This document shows positions 1 to 7,234 of a stretch of 12,204 nt of DNA, in pieces. Position 1 is the first letter of the stretch; the number at the start of each line of letters is the position of its first letter. The stretch lies in the NCBI GenBank assembly GCA_963627215.1, contig CAVGAH010000061.1, forward strand, positions 1 to 12,204, written 5' to 3'. The stretch is from CAKQOE01 sp963627215. GTDB lineage: Bacteria; Bacillota; Clostridia; Peptostreptococcales; Anaerovoracaceae. The notes beneath the pieces are model-generated. The model saw only the letters and a list, made by a program, of their open reading frames with translations. It ran no database searches and was not told where the DNA came from. Made by a program: the position numbers and the translations under genes.

Positions 1-71
1 TTATTACCCGCCACCGAAAGTCGGGAATGGAACCCGCCGCCTATAGAGGCGGGGGGAAATCTGGCGCTACG
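1..71. other. Window edge with two GC-rich stem-loops
   Basis: This stretch follows the stop codon of the Fe-S protein gene and holds no gene. On the plus strand a perfect 6-bp stem lies at 37-42/47-52 (CCGCCT, loop ATAG, AGGCGG). A second, shorter stem-loop lies at 14-24 (CCGA, loop AAG, TCGG). Neither is followed by a clear T-tract in the minus direction, so a standard intrinsic terminator is not supported. Closely spaced GC-rich hairpins of this kind also occur at ends of IS200/IS605-type elements, but no transposase gene is visible and the sequence stops here, so that is only a guess. Confidence 0.4.
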
Positions 72-737
72 TTATTTATTTTCTTCACGATATTTGCCGA
101 GACCCTTTTTCCATTCCTCGATATTATCGCCGCTTCCGACGCTTGCTGTCGTTTCACGTCCGAAAAGCAGGTCGAGTATGAATCTCGGGCGCTTGCCTCC
201 TATTGCGAGGCTCTGCACGCATGTAGGACAGTATACTACTACGTCCTCGCATGGCATCTGGTCTGCTCTTTTTTTCATGGATTCAGTGACCTTTTCTATC
301 GGCAGCTTGCCGTAAAGCGATGAGCCGCAGCATATGCCGCGCTTGCCTGAGCGCTCCGGCTCTGTTACTTTAATATTCATCCTCTGAAGCAGCCTGCGCA
401 CGGCGTTCAGGTAACGGTCATCAGCTCTTCCCGAACATGTGTCGTGTATGCTCATTTCTGCGCCGCCATAATCCGGAAAATTAAAATCACTGCTTTCAGC
501 CAGATCCTCAAGGAAAAATACGTGCGGCGCGTCCGGCTGCAGTGTTCTGTAGTGCGTGTGGCAGTACGTGCATGTTGTAATTATTGCAGTATCCTTGTCG
601 GGCGCTTCTGCGTCAAGGCAGCACATGTATCTCGTATCTGCCAGGGTATATCTCTTTTCTATCTCTTTTTTCAGAAGCTCTGCGAGCTCTCTGTCGTAAA
701 GCATGAGCGCGCAGCCCGGTGCGTATATATATTTCAT
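72..737 (-). CDS. CCG-domain (HdrB-like) iron-sulfur protein
   Basis: A 221-residue protein with two cysteine-rich CCG motifs: C9, C39-C40, C56-x2-C59 and C101, C136-C137, C170-x2-C173. The paired pattern is that of the HdrB/GlpC/LutA Fe-S subunit family, in which such motifs bind Fe-S clusters and pass electrons or split disulfides. No membrane segment or signal peptide is seen, so it is probably cytoplasmic. The last 25 residues after the second motif are polar and unlike the family core. The ATG lies 4 nt past the stop of the truncated hydrolase gene, with a weak upstream AGGAATG as ribosome site, so the two are probably co-transcribed with queF. The substrate cannot be named. A link to deazaguanine or queuosine metabolism would rest on position alone, and the protein shows no resemblance that I recognise to QueG or QueH. 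Confidence 0.85.
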   Translation of the reverse strand: MKYIYAPGCALMLYDRELAELLKKEIEKRYTLADTRYMCCLDAEAPDKDTAIITTCTYCHTHYRTLQPDAPHVFFLEDLAESSDFNFPDYGGAEMSIHDTCSGRADDRYLNAVRRLLQRMNIKVTEPERSGKRGICCGSSLYGKLPIEKVTESMKKRADQMPCEDVVVYCPTCVQSLAIGGKRPRFILDLLFGRETTASVGSGDNIEEWKKGLGKYREENK

Positions 738-741
738 ATTT

Positions 742-969
742 TTACATTCCTATGCCTAATTTTGGAAGTTTATCTGCTGCGTTTACGACGTGTGCCATCC
801 CTATGATGGCGCAGTGCTGGTCGGCCGGGCCGACGCCGCTTTCGTGGTGTTTGAATTTGAGCGGGTATTTGCGCGGCATTACTGCTATCTCGCTTCCGTA
901 TGAGAATTCATAGTCGAGCGTGCGGCCGAAATAAAAATCTTCTGTCTTATATTTCGCTGCTGTACACAT
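742..969 (-). pseudogene. Truncated bile-salt hydrolase/choloylglycine hydrolase (N-terminal remnant)
   Basis: The 75-residue frame begins MCTAAKYKT and continues FYFGRTLDYEFSYG, the N-terminus of linear amide C-N hydrolases (Ntn hydrolases; bile-salt hydrolase and penicillin V acylase). The nucleophile Cys2 and the conserved R16 and D19 are present, and IIGMAH near residue 58 also fits. Full-length members have roughly 310-340 residues. Here the match fades after about residue 62, a short tail ending LPKLGIGM follows, then a TAA, and the next gene starts 4 nt later. The later family residues (an Asn near 80, Asn near 170, Arg near 225) are absent, and no remaining part is seen in another frame. 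A good ribosome site (AAAGGAG, 11 nt upstream of ATG) is intact, so a short peptide may still be made. It is most likely a deletion remnant. A functional short protein is possible but unsupported. Confidence 0.75.
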
Positions 970-986
970 GTCGGATCTTTCTCCTT

Positions 987-1490
987 TTATCTGTTGTCTA
1001 CCTTTTCAGGATACATGTCGTGCTCCGCGAGGCGCTTCCATGCTACGTCCTCCCAGCGAGTGCCGGGCTTGCCGTAGTTGCAGTACGGGTCTATCGAGAT
1101 GCCGCCGCGCGGCGTGAATTTGCCCCAGACCTCGATGTATTTAGGCTCCATGAGCTTTATGAGGTCCTTCATGATGATGTTTACGCAGTCCTCGTGGAAG
1201 TCGCCGTGGTTTCTGAAGCTGAAAAGATAGAGCTTGAGCGATTTGCTCTCGACCATTTTTATGTCCGGAACGTATGATATCGTGATAGTCGCAAAGTCCG
1301 GCTGACCTGTTATCGGGCAAAGGCTCGTGAATTCCGGGCAGTTGAATTTTACAAAATAATCGTTGTCCGGGTGCTTGTTTATAAATGTTTCCAGTACTTC
1401 AGGCGCATAGTCGTCGGGATATTTTGTTCCCTGATTGCCTAAAAGCGTTATGCCCTGCATTTCGTCGTTTGTTCTTCCTGTCATTATCAT
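987..1490 (-). CDS. queF: NADPH-dependent preQ0 reductase QueF
   Basis: QueF reduces the nitrile of 7-cyano-7-deazaguanine (preQ0) to the amine preQ1, the last free-base step toward queuosine in tRNA. The 167-residue protein is the short YkvM type and is near-identical in pattern to the Bacillus enzyme. It shows catalytic C58 in FTSLCPITGQPD, D65, the QueF signature ESKSLKLY at 81-88 that binds NADPH, and H99/E100 in NHGDFHE. The ATG at 1490 is only 3 nt from the AAGGGG ribosome site, whereas the in-frame ATG at 1484 (Met3) has about 9 nt spacing and is the likelier start. It lies 113 nt after folE, past a GC-rich stem-loop, so it may be read through from the queD promoter or have its own weak promoter. 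It is followed by the truncated hydrolase and the Fe-S protein. Confidence 0.97.
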   Translation of the reverse strand: MIMTGRTNDEMQGITLLGNQGTKYPDDYAPEVLETFINKHPDNDYFVKFNCPEFTSLCPITGQPDFATITISYVPDIKMVESKSLKLYLFSFRNHGDFHEDCVNIIMKDLIKLMEPKYIEVWGKFTPRGGISIDPYCNYGKPGTRWEDVAWKRLAEHDMYPEKVDNR

Positions 1491-1561
1491 TTTCCCCTTT
1501 TATCAGTAAATCAATGATTTTTCAAATTATCATAATAGCATTAATATTTCATGCTCCGCCC

Positions 1562-1576
1562 CGCCGCCCGGCGGCG
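1562..1576. repeat. 15-bp GC palindrome with CCG centre (copy 1)
   Basis: The plus strand reads CGCCGC-CCG-GCGGCG, a perfect 6-bp stem around a 3-nt centre, in the folE-queF gap. On the transcript strand no T-tract follows; the sequence continues GGGGCGGAGCATGAAA. It is therefore not a canonical terminator. It could attenuate transcription, stabilise the folE 3' end, or be a dispersed repeat, since three other gaps-between-genes copies with the same architecture are in this window (3726, 3838, 7147). The rest of the gap down to queF is AT-rich, with no convincing promoter. Confidence 0.6.
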
Positions 1577-1603
1577 CAGCAGCAATGTGTTTATTTATTC
1601 AAT

Positions 1604-2209
1604 TTATCTGACGCGCATCTGCAGAAGCGGCTCTTCGCGAAACCTGCCGCGGAGTGTTTCCGTATATGTCTTTGCATCGGATTTTCTGATGCCTCGCGCC
1701 GTCATGCAGCTGTGGCGCGCGCTTATGAGCACTGCCACATCGTCTGAACCAGTGACCTTTTCTATGATGTCAGCTATGTCTGAGCCTATGCGCTCCTGAA
1801 GCTGCAGGCGCTTTGCCGCCATGTCTGCTATGCGGGCTATCTTGCTCAGCCCGATGACCTTTCCTGACGGTATATACGCTACAGTTACCTTCATGTCGTA
1901 CATGAGCGCGATGTGATGCTCGCAATAGCTGAAAACGTCTATATCGCGAACAATTACGAGATCCTGTGACTGCTCTGAGAACTCAAGCTCGTCCTCGAAT
2001 GTCTTATCGAACATTTCAGCGATCTCGTCATTCGTATAGTTCATGCCTTCGAAGACCTCTTCATACATGCGTGCTACTCTGTCAGGCGTTTCTTTTAAGC
2101 CTTCGCGTTCTGGATCATCGCCCAATGCGATGAGTATTCCGCGTATGTGCTCCCGTATTGCGTCCGTATCTATCTTCTTTTTGCTTTTATTTTCTGCTAT
2201 TTCTGCCAT
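1604..2209 (-). CDS. folE: GTP cyclohydrolase I (FolE)
   Basis: FolE opens the imidazole ring of GTP to give 7,8-dihydroneopterin triphosphate, the entry to both folate and 7-deazaguanine synthesis. Here it sits among que genes, so supply to QueD is the likely main task. With the start at 2209 the protein has 201 residues. Zinc ligands C96, H99 (in SYCEHH) and C168 (in RHSCM) are present, as are H98 and H166 of the active site. PSGKVIGLSKIARI is the typical family core. The frame is open up to an ATG at 2239, inside queE, but the ATG at 2209 has a good ribosome site (AAGAGGTG, 7 nt spacing) and removes an atypical 10-residue leader, so it is chosen. It begins 2 nt after the queE stop, which suggests translational coupling. 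Confidence 0.96.
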   Translation of the reverse strand: MAEIAENKSKKKIDTDAIREHIRGILIALGDDPEREGLKETPDRVARMYEEVFEGMNYTNDEIAEMFDKTFEDELEFSEQSQDLVIVRDIDVFSYCEHHIALMYDMKVTVAYIPSGKVIGLSKIARIADMAAKRLQLQERIGSDIADIIEKVTGSDDVAVLISARHSCMTARGIRKSDAKTYTETLRGRFREEPLLQMRVR

Positions 2210-2211
2210 TA

Positions 2212-2889
2212 CTATACACCTCTTTCCTGAGGATCCCAAATCAGCTTGTGCATCTGAAGCTGCAGATCAACGCCGTTCATTCTGTTTTCCTTCATGAATT
2301 CTACTATGTCAGCAGGTTCTATGCTGCCGAAAACAGGACTTATGTAAACGCTGCATTTTTCTGTCAGCCCGTGCGTGTCTATGACGTCTCTCGCGCGTTC
2401 CAGATCTTCGATGCTCCCTGATACGAACTTTACTGTGTCCTGCTTTGCGAGCAGCTCGAAATTTGCTGTAAGCATCATTATTTCCATGCCGCTTGACGGC
2501 AGCTTGTAGTCCATCGTAAATATCGGTCGTCTGGCTGATGGGTCTGCAGGTATGAATTTGTCGAGCGGAATGCTTCCGTTCGTCTCTATTTCCACGCTGA
2601 GCTTTTCGTCAGAAAGCAGTACGTCTATCAACTCGTCCATGCCCTCCTGCATGAGCGGCTCGCCACCTGTCAGAGTCACGTTTCTGATGCCTGAAAGCTT
2701 TATGGTATCGTATATCTCAGATGCCGTCATTTCCGTGAATTCAGCGTCCTCGTGATTAGCCCATGATGTGTCGCAGTATGAGCACGAAAGGCCGCAGCCC
2801 TTGAAACGAATGAAATACGCTAACTGTCCTGCGCGAGTCCCCTCGCCGTTTATGCTTGCGAAATGTTCTACTACTTTATATTTTGCCAT
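2212..2889 (-). CDS. queE: 7-carboxy-7-deazaguanine synthase QueE (radical SAM)
   Basis: QueE uses S-adenosylmethionine and a 4Fe-4S cluster to turn 6-carboxytetrahydropterin into 7-carboxy-7-deazaguanine. The 225-residue protein carries the radical-SAM cluster motif C32-x3-C36-x2-C39 (CGLSCSYCDTSW), the TGGEPL motif at 74-79 that contacts SAM, and the N-terminal INGEGTRAG substrate-site segment of the family. Its length is normal. The gene starts 7 nt after the queD stop and ends 2 nt before the folE start, so queD-queE-folE form one transcript under the preQ1 riboswitch. The upstream GGAGACATAGGC offers a modest ribosome site overlapping the end of queD. Confidence 0.97.
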   Translation of the reverse strand: MAKYKVVEHFASINGEGTRAGQLAYFIRFKGCGLSCSYCDTSWANHEDAEFTEMTASEIYDTIKLSGIRNVTLTGGEPLMQEGMDELIDVLLSDEKLSVEIETNGSIPLDKFIPADPSARRPIFTMDYKLPSSGMEIMMLTANFELLAKQDTVKFVSGSIEDLERARDVIDTHGLTEKCSVYISPVFGSIEPADIVEFMKENRMNGVDLQLQMHKLIWDPQERGV

Positions 2890-2896
2890 TTTTTGC

Positions 2897-3319
2897 CTAT
2901 GTCTCCGAATAAGACGCGCAGTTGTTCGGCGTCTCGTAAACTACTGCTTCGCGAACTGTATAGCCGAGCTCGCTCATGCTGTCGTAGAAATATTTTGCGA
3001 AATTTTCCGCGGTCGGTCTGAAAGGAAATTCTATTATTCTGAAATCCTCGTCGTGAAGCGCCGCCAGCGTCGCGGGCTTCAGCGAGCCTGTTTCTATTAT
3101 GAGTGAGTGATCCAGCTCGTCTGCGAGCTTTTTAAGGTTGTTTTTAAGGTCGCCGAAATCTATGAGCATGCCGCGCTTTTCGCCGGACTCTGCCAGCGTT
3201 TCTCCCTGTATCTCTATTATCACGCGCCATCTGTGGCCGTGGATGTTCCTGCATTTTCCTACGTAATCGGCAAGGAAATGCGCAGAGTCGAAGCTCTGCT
3301 CTGTCTTTAATGTATACAT
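2897..3319 (-). CDS. queD: 6-carboxy-5,6,7,8-tetrahydropterin synthase QueD
   Basis: QueD converts 7,8-dihydroneopterin triphosphate to 6-carboxytetrahydropterin, the second step of preQ0 synthesis. The 140-residue protein is of the PTPS/QueD family. Zinc ligands are H14, H27 and H29. The Cys-x3-His-Gly-His arrangement at C23-RNI-H27-G-H29 is the QueD signature and separates it from eukaryotic PTPS. A catalytic D70-H71 pair, the PTAENF segment near 102-107 and E129 close the active site. The ATG at 3319 has a strong AGGAG site 5 nt upstream. It is the first gene of the operon and directly follows the riboswitch and terminator, so preQ1 should control the whole queD-queE-folE unit. Confidence 0.97.
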   Translation of the reverse strand: MYTLKTEQSFDSAHFLADYVGKCRNIHGHRWRVIIEIQGETLAESGEKRGMLIDFGDLKNNLKKLADELDHSLIIETGSLKPATLAALHDEDFRIIEFPFRPTAENFAKYFYDSMSELGYTVREAVVYETPNNCASYSET

Positions 3320-3336
3320 ATTTTCTCCTGAAAATT

Positions 3337-3360
3337 AAAAAACGAGCGCTAAAAGCGCCC
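3337..3360 (-). terminator. Attenuator terminator of the preQ1 riboswitch
   Basis: On the transcript strand GGGCGC-TTTTA-GCGCTC forms a 6-bp stem (one G-U) with a 5-nt loop, followed by G and six T. It lies between the aptamer and the queD ribosome site, the right place for ligand-controlled termination. The 5' arm contains GGCGCT (plus 3354-3359), the exact complement of AGCGCC in the aptamer loop (plus 3413-3418). That gives a 6-bp antiterminator that should form only when the pseudoknot does not. The prediction is therefore that preQ1 switches the operon off. Confidence 0.85.
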
Positions 3361-3383
3361 GCACTAATGTCATTTCTTCATCA

Positions 3384-3431
3384 GTAGCCCTGGTTTTGTT
3401 TTACGACAGGATGGCGCTGACGAACTGTCGT
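3384..3431 (-). ncRNA. preQ1-I riboswitch aptamer
   Basis: The transcript strand has a 7-bp stem P1 (ACGACAG, plus 3425-3431, with CTGTCGT, plus 3403-3409) closing a 15-nt loop TTCGTCAGCGCCATC. An A-rich tail AAAACAAAACCAGGGC follows directly. This is the layout of the preQ1 class I aptamer: short hairpin, then an A-rich strand lying in the P1 groove, then a few G that pair with loop C to form the pseudoknot P2. The tail is close to AACAAAACAAGG of the known Thermoanaerobacter aptamer. P2 here is probably GCC (3415-3413) with GGC (3389-3387). It sits upstream of queD with promoter and terminator in register. The call rests on my reading of the motif, not on a covariance-model score. Confidence 0.88.
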
Positions 3432-3474
3432 GGTGTTTGCTGCACGCCGCCTTGTCTGCGGCGCGACCTTGTAT

Positions 3475-3503
3475 ACTATACTACAAAATGCTTTATATGT
3501 CAA
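3475..3503 (-). promoter_or_regulatory. Sigma-A-type promoter of the queD operon
   Basis: On the minus strand TTGACA (plus 3498-3503, perfect -35) is followed by a 17-nt spacer and TATAGT (plus 3475-3480, 5 of 6 bases of the -10). Transcription would start near 3468. The leader then runs through a GC-rich 5' hairpin (plus 3445-3450 with 3458-3463, CGCCGC/GCGGCG), the preQ1 aptamer and the terminator, about 150 nt before queD. Confidence 0.85.
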
Positions 3504-3529
3504 AATAGCATACGTTATTGTAACTTCTA

Positions 3530-3646
3530 TAAATACAAAAAGACGCCCTATACTGCCGGAGAATATACGGGTAAGCGTAGTTGAAATTCCCTGTACACGG
3601 AGCGTCACGTATATTTCGCAGGCAACAGAAAGGCGTCCTGTATTTA
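3530..3646. repeat. 117-bp imperfect inverted repeat
   Basis: The left arm starts TAAATACA at 3530 and the right arm ends TGTATTTA at 3646, its exact complement. Inward, GACGCC (3542-3547) matches GGCGTCC (3632-3638), TGCC (3554-3557) matches GGCA (3621-3624), and AATATACG (3562-3569) matches CGTATATT (3608-3615). Each arm is about 40 nt with scattered mismatches and small indels, around a centre of about 38 nt. No credible gene lies in it. It sits just upstream of the queD promoter. It could be a non-autonomous mobile element (MITE-like) or a structured RNA. The short open frames across it have no recognisable protein features. Confidence 0.55.
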
Positions 3647-3711
3647 CAGAAAAGAATACTTTATTAATAAGCAGCAAAAAAGACACAGCAAGTATATTTT
3701 AAGTATAATGC

Positions 3712-3740
3712 AAAAAAACACCGCCCTCCGCCCGGCGGAG
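3712..3740 (-). terminator. Terminator of the flavodiiron operon; also palindrome copy 2
   Basis: On the transcript strand CTCCGC-CGG-GCGGAG (plus 3726-3740) is followed by GGCGGTG and seven T (plus 3712-3718). An alternative stem pairs CCGCC with GGCGG closer to the T-tract. Either form gives a GC-rich hairpin before a T-run and would end transcripts from the flavodiiron operon about 155-180 nt after the last stop. The 15-bp palindrome belongs to the same architecture as those at 1562, 3838 and 7147. Confidence 0.65.
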
Positions 3741-3837
3741 CATCAGGCTTCGCCGCAGCTTTGGACAGTGTTTCCAAGGTTATTGCATTTTTACGTATAT
3801 GCTGTGAGTTATGCAGAATAAATTCCGCTGACTGTGG

Positions 3838-3852
3838 GTGCGCCGGGCGCAC
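3838..3852. repeat. 15-bp GC palindrome (copy 3)
   Basis: The plus strand reads GTGCGC-CGG-GCGCAC, a perfect 6-bp stem with a 3-nt centre, 42 nt past the stop of the small flavoprotein gene. No T-tract follows on either strand. Nearby, GCTGTGAG occurs twice in direct orientation (3801-3808 and 3857-3864). Nothing else is recognisable between this site and the terminator at 3740. Confidence 0.55.
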
Positions 3853-3893
3853 GCAAGCTGTGAGCTATTAGTATTAGATGTTATTATTAATAA

Positions 3894-4433
3894 CTATGCC
3901 AGCGTTCTTCCCATCATGTAAGCCTGCTTAGCGTATTCAGTCTGGAGCAGTGCTTCCATGTCAGGACATCCCTTTGCAAGGAGGACCTTCTTTTCATCCC
4001 AGCCCCAGTAGCGGAGCATCTGCTTAAATGAAGCTACGATGCCTACTGCCGGTTCAAGCTCTGTTTCTGCATATGTGACTATCAGCGATGCGCTCGCCCT
4101 GCGGTGCATCTCTTCATCAATGCAGTACATTCTGTCGATAGCGACCTTTATCTGCGAAGAAAACGAATTATAATGAAGCGGTGATACCAGAACGAGGTGG
4201 TCACACTCGAGCAGGTGCGGATAAAGCTCGTCCATGTCATCGCTCACGCCGCAGCGGTTGCAATTCTGCGTGTGGCAGTATTCGTCCGCCTGACAGTGAC
4301 CTATCTTTTTGAAAGCTGAGTCAAAGCGGTAAACGCTGTGGCCCGCGTCCTGCGCGCCCTTTATGAAGTTATCAGCGAGAAATGCTGATGTTCCGTCCTT
4401 ATGAGGACTTCCTGTGATCACTACGATCTTCAT
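3894..4433 (-). CDS. Flavodoxin-fold NAD(P)H/FMN reductase, iron-sulfur-flavoprotein-like
   Basis: A 179-residue flavodoxin-like protein of the NADPH-dependent FMN reductase / iron-sulfur flavoprotein group. GSPHKDGTS at 8-16 is the FMN phosphate loop. SPLHYNSFSSQIKVAIDRMY near 84-103 is the second flavin loop and following helix. Cysteines C47, C53, C58 and C61 before DDMDELY resemble the compact Cys motif that holds a 4Fe-4S cluster in Isf proteins, but the spacing is looser (5, 4 and 2 residues between them), so cluster binding is not certain. It begins 20 nt after the stop of the flavodiiron gene, with an AGGAG site 11 nt before ATG, and is clearly its operon partner. It may shuttle electrons in the same oxygen/NO defence system, but its substrate cannot be read from the sequence. 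Confidence 0.85.
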   Translation of the reverse strand: MKIVVITGSPHKDGTSAFLADNFIKGAQDAGHSVYRFDSAFKKIGHCQADEYCHTQNCNRCGVSDDMDELYPHLLECDHLVLVSPLHYNSFSSQIKVAIDRMYCIDEEMHRRASASLIVTYAETELEPAVGIVASFKQMLRYWGWDEKKVLLAKGCPDMEALLQTEYAKQAYMMGRTLA

Positions 4434-4453
4434 AGTAATATCATCTCCTATCT

Positions 4454-6991
4454 TTAAATTCCGAGGAACTCGCGCTGCGTAGCGCCTTCTTCCATAGCCT
4501 TCGTTATCTCTGCCATTCTTGAAGTGTCGCCTACGAGTATCGCACCCGCGAGACGTCTGTTCAGGAAGAAATACTTAGCGTATATATGGCGCTTCGGGTC
4601 ATGGAACTCAGACGTAGTGTACTCGCCCGGTCTGTCATTGCCGTTAGTGCCTACAGCGAATATCGCAGTATTGCAAGCGTTTATAGAAAGCGAGCCGCTG
4701 AGAGGCGAATATGACAGCGTCTCTCCCGCAGCGCCTGCGCCTGCTATCCTGCCTGTCTCTGCAGCCTGCGCCCAGAACGCCTGCGGCTGTCCATCGCAAG
4801 TCACACAGTCGCCGCACGCATACACATCAGCAGCGCTCGTGTGCATGTGAGCGTCAACGCATATAAATCCGTTTTCAGTCTTTATGCCCGCAGCCTCGGC
4901 TATCGCAACGTTTGGACGCATGCCTGTAGACATTATAACGAGGTCTGCCGCGAAGCTCCTGCCGTCGTTCAGCTTAACGTCTGTCGCTGTTATCTGCGAT
5001 ATGCCTGCTCCTGTGATAACGTCTATGCCGCAGCCTGTAACTATGCCCTCTAGCATTGCTGAAGCGTTATCGTCGAGCTGCTTCGGGAGCAGACCCGGCG
5101 CGCCTTCGAGTACTGTTACTCTGTAGCCGCCCTGCTTGAGCTCCCAGGCCGCTTCAAGACCCATAACGCCGCCGCCTATGCAGACTACGTTTGCGCCCGG
5201 CTTGAGCAGTCTCTTTGCTTTTTCTGTGTCGGCGATGCTTCTTATAGAAACTACATGCGGAGCATCAGCGCCCTGTATAGGTGCTACGAAGCAGCGTGCT
5301 CCGAGAGCGTATATCAGCTTGTCGTAATCATAAGCGCCCTTTGAAGTCATTATGCGCTTTGAGTATACATCTATGCCGCTTACTTCCGTTTCGAGCACTA
5401 CATCTATATTGTTTATCTCGTACCAGTCAGGACCTACTACAGCCAGTCTGTTGCCTGACATGTCTGAAAGCAGAGCCTTTGTGAGCATAGGTCTGTTGTA
5501 CGGTACGTATTTTTCATTAGTTATGAGCGTTACGTGAGCCTGTCTGTTTCTCGCGCGTATCGCGTCAGCCGCATTAAAGGCTGCAGCGCCGCCGCCTATG
5601 ATAACAAATTTTTCCATAGTATCGCGACGGAACGTAGTCTCTGTAGACTCTACAGGAACGCACTTGTCGAGATCTACACCGCATACAGGGCATGCGCCAA
5701 GTGAAGCGTCAAATATCTCGCCGCATACGAGGCACTTCATGAGCATCTTGCCGCCCGTAGAAACAGTCGTGCTCTTTTCAGGAGCAGTCTTGAGCAGAGT
5801 GCACGCGAAGTTATAACCGAAATCGTGCGCATCAAGAAGCTGTGTCTCGCTCGGTCTGAGCCTTACTGTAAAGCCGTCGAGGACTCTCATCTGAAGCTGC
5901 TTTAAGCGCTCGATTATGTGAGGTACGCCCTCACCGCTCCAGCCGTAGCTTCCGAAAGCGCTTGCGAGCTTGCCCTTGTGAGTCGGCGGGAACATTCCGA
6001 GCGTGAGCTGCCATATAGGAGCGAGCGCTTCGCCGATGATAGTCGGCGTTCCCATAAGTATGCCGTCGGCCTGCGCGAGCTCAGCGCCTACCTGCGCCGC
6101 ATCAGCAGTCACCATGTCGTACATACGTATTTCTATATCCTTGCAGCGGTCCTTTATACCTGCCGCGATATGCTCAGCGAGCTGGCCTGTGTAGCCGTAA
6201 GCGCTTACATACGGTATAACTACGAGCTTTCCTGCTGTCTTTGGCGCAGCGCTTCCGCACCAGCCGCGGTATACCTGCATGAGCTCAGGTATCTTGCAGT
6301 CATGCACAGGACCGTGACCTGGGCAGATAAGCTTAATATCAAGGTCTTTTATGCGGTCGAGCGCAGTGAGCATATACGGATCTTTAAAAGGTCCGATGAT
6401 AGCATCGAAATAATACTTCGTAGCTCTCCAGTAGCCTTCCTCGTCAGTAACCGTGCTCCTGAGAACTCCCTCATGACTGTAGTGCGAACCGAACGAATCG
6501 CAAGGGAACAGCGCCTTTTCCTCGACTACGTAAGTATACATAGTGTCAGGCCAGTGCAGATTAGGGAGCACCATGAACTGCAGAGTCTTGTCGCCGAGTG
6601 ATAATGTATCGCCATCGGCTACAGCGATATTTCTGAAGTCCTTGTTTGCTATCTCCTTTAAGAAGCTGATCGCAGTTGCAGTTCCTACAACTGTAGCCAT
6701 AGGATTGAGCTCGAGTATCTTTGCTATGCTCCCGGCGTGATCCGGCTCCGTATGGTTCATGATGACATAATCTATATGCCCCATGACTCCGAGACTTTCG
6801 AGAGAAGCCTTGTATTCATCCCAGAATACTTCCTTCGCAGTCTCAAAGAGAGCTGTCGCGCGGCTGCCCTTCAGCACGTAAGAGTTGTACGTAGTTCCGA
6901 ACTCCGGCGTCATTACTATGTCGAACACCTTCAGATCAGGGTCGAGCACGCCGTTCCAGTAAAGGCTGTCACTGAGTTTAAGTGTTTTCAT
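4454..6991 (-). CDS. Class F-type flavodiiron protein fused to rubredoxin and NADH:rubredoxin oxidoreductase
   Basis: One 845-residue chain carries a complete electron path from NAD(P)H to O2 or NO. Residues 1-248 are the metallo-beta-lactamase-like diiron domain with all seven ligands: H80, E82, D84 (in HTEPDH), H85 next to it, H146, D165 and H226. Residues about 254-400 are a flavodoxin domain with FMN loops SAYGYTG (263-269), GTPT (314-317) and GSYGWSGEG (347-355). Residues 415-445 are a short-spacer rubredoxin, C420-x2-C423-x10-C434-x2-C437. Residues 460-845 are an NADH:rubredoxin oxidoreductase module with FAD motif GGG at 466-468, NAD motif GGGVMG at 606-611 and the YACGD FAD motif ending at D728. 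This order is known from class F flavodiiron proteins of clostridia and syntrophs, which reduce O2 to water with NADH. The ATG has an AAGGAG site 7 nt upstream. It is the first gene of a two-gene operon. Whether O2 or NO is preferred cannot be told from sequence. Confidence 0.95.
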   Translation of the reverse strand: MKTLKLSDSLYWNGVLDPDLKVFDIVMTPEFGTTYNSYVLKGSRATALFETAKEVFWDEYKASLESLGVMGHIDYVIMNHTEPDHAGSIAKILELNPMATVVGTATAISFLKEIANKDFRNIAVADGDTLSLGDKTLQFMVLPNLHWPDTMYTYVVEEKALFPCDSFGSHYSHEGVLRSTVTDEEGYWRATKYYFDAIIGPFKDPYMLTALDRIKDLDIKLICPGHGPVHDCKIPELMQVYRGWCGSAAPKTAGKLVVIPYVSAYGYTGQLAEHIAAGIKDRCKDIEIRMYDMVTADAAQVGAELAQADGILMGTPTIIGEALAPIWQLTLGMFPPTHKGKLASAFGSYGWSGEGVPHIIERLKQLQMRVLDGFTVRLRPSETQLLDAHDFGYNFACTLLKTAPEKSTTVSTGGKMLMKCLVCGEIFDASLGACPVCGVDLDKCVPVESTETTFRRDTMEKFVIIGGGAAAFNAADAIRARNRQAHVTLITNEKYVPYNRPMLTKALLSDMSGNRLAVVGPDWYEINNIDVVLETEVSGIDVYSKRIMTSKGAYDYDKLIYALGARCFVAPIQGADAPHVVSIRSIADTEKAKRLLKPGANVVCIGGGVMGLEAAWELKQGGYRVTVLEGAPGLLPKQLDDNASAMLEGIVTGCGIDVITGAGISQITATDVKLNDGRSFAADLVIMSTGMRPNVAIAEAAGIKTENGFICVDAHMHTSAADVYACGDCVTCDGQPQAFWAQAAETGRIAGAGAAGETLSYSPLSGSLSINACNTAIFAVGTNGNDRPGEYTTSEFHDPKRHIYAKYFFLNRRLAGAILVGDTSRMAEITKAMEEGATQREFLGI

Positions 6992-7083
6992 TAATGTACT
7001 CCTTCCAGTAAAACAGACAGTCAGCTTGCAGCGTCATATCTGTTTTCACTAACAAGTCCCACTTTCACCTTTTAATTAATAAA

Positions 7084-7114
7084 TTAATATGAATTGATAC
7101 AAATAAATATCAAT
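7084..7114 (-). promoter_or_regulatory. Promoter and operator-like inverted repeat of the flavodiiron operon
   Basis: On the minus strand TTGATA (plus 7108-7113) is separated by 18 nt from TATTAA (plus 7084-7089), giving a plausible sigma-A promoter with a start near 7077 and an 85-nt leader. The -35 box is one arm of a perfect 7-bp inverted repeat, ATTGATA-N8-TATCAAT (plus 7093-7099 and 7108-7114), which covers -35 and half of the spacer. A dimeric repressor could sit here. The arms recall TTGAT/ATCAA half-sites of Fnr/Crp-type regulators, but the spacing is wrong for those, so no regulator is named. Confidence 0.5.
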
Positions 7115-7146
7115 AAACATATCAAACAGCTGCTCCGCTCCGTGAC

Positions 7147-7161
7147 GCGGGCCCGGCCCGC
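7147..7161. repeat. 15-bp GC palindrome (copy 4)
   Basis: The plus strand reads GCGGGC-CCG-GCCCGC, a perfect 6-bp stem with a CCG centre, 74 nt past the stop of the flavin oxidoreductase gene. It has no T-tract. On the plus strand it is preceded by CTGCTCCGCTCC, which recalls ATGCTCCGCCCC just before copy 1. Confidence 0.55.
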
Positions 7162-7178
7162 CCACAAAAGCATTGCAT

Positions 7179-7196
7179 AAAAAGCGCCGCAGCGCC
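7179..7196 (-). terminator. Probable terminator of the flavin oxidoreductase gene
   Basis: On the transcript strand GGCGC-TGCG-GCGCT makes a stem of four GC pairs plus a G-U, and five T follow. It lies about 40-55 nt past the stop codon at 7235. The stem is short, so this is a modest call. Confidence 0.45.
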
Positions 7197-7234
7197 GGTC
7201 AGAACGCCGTTTATTTTAAAGCGCTTAAAGCTGT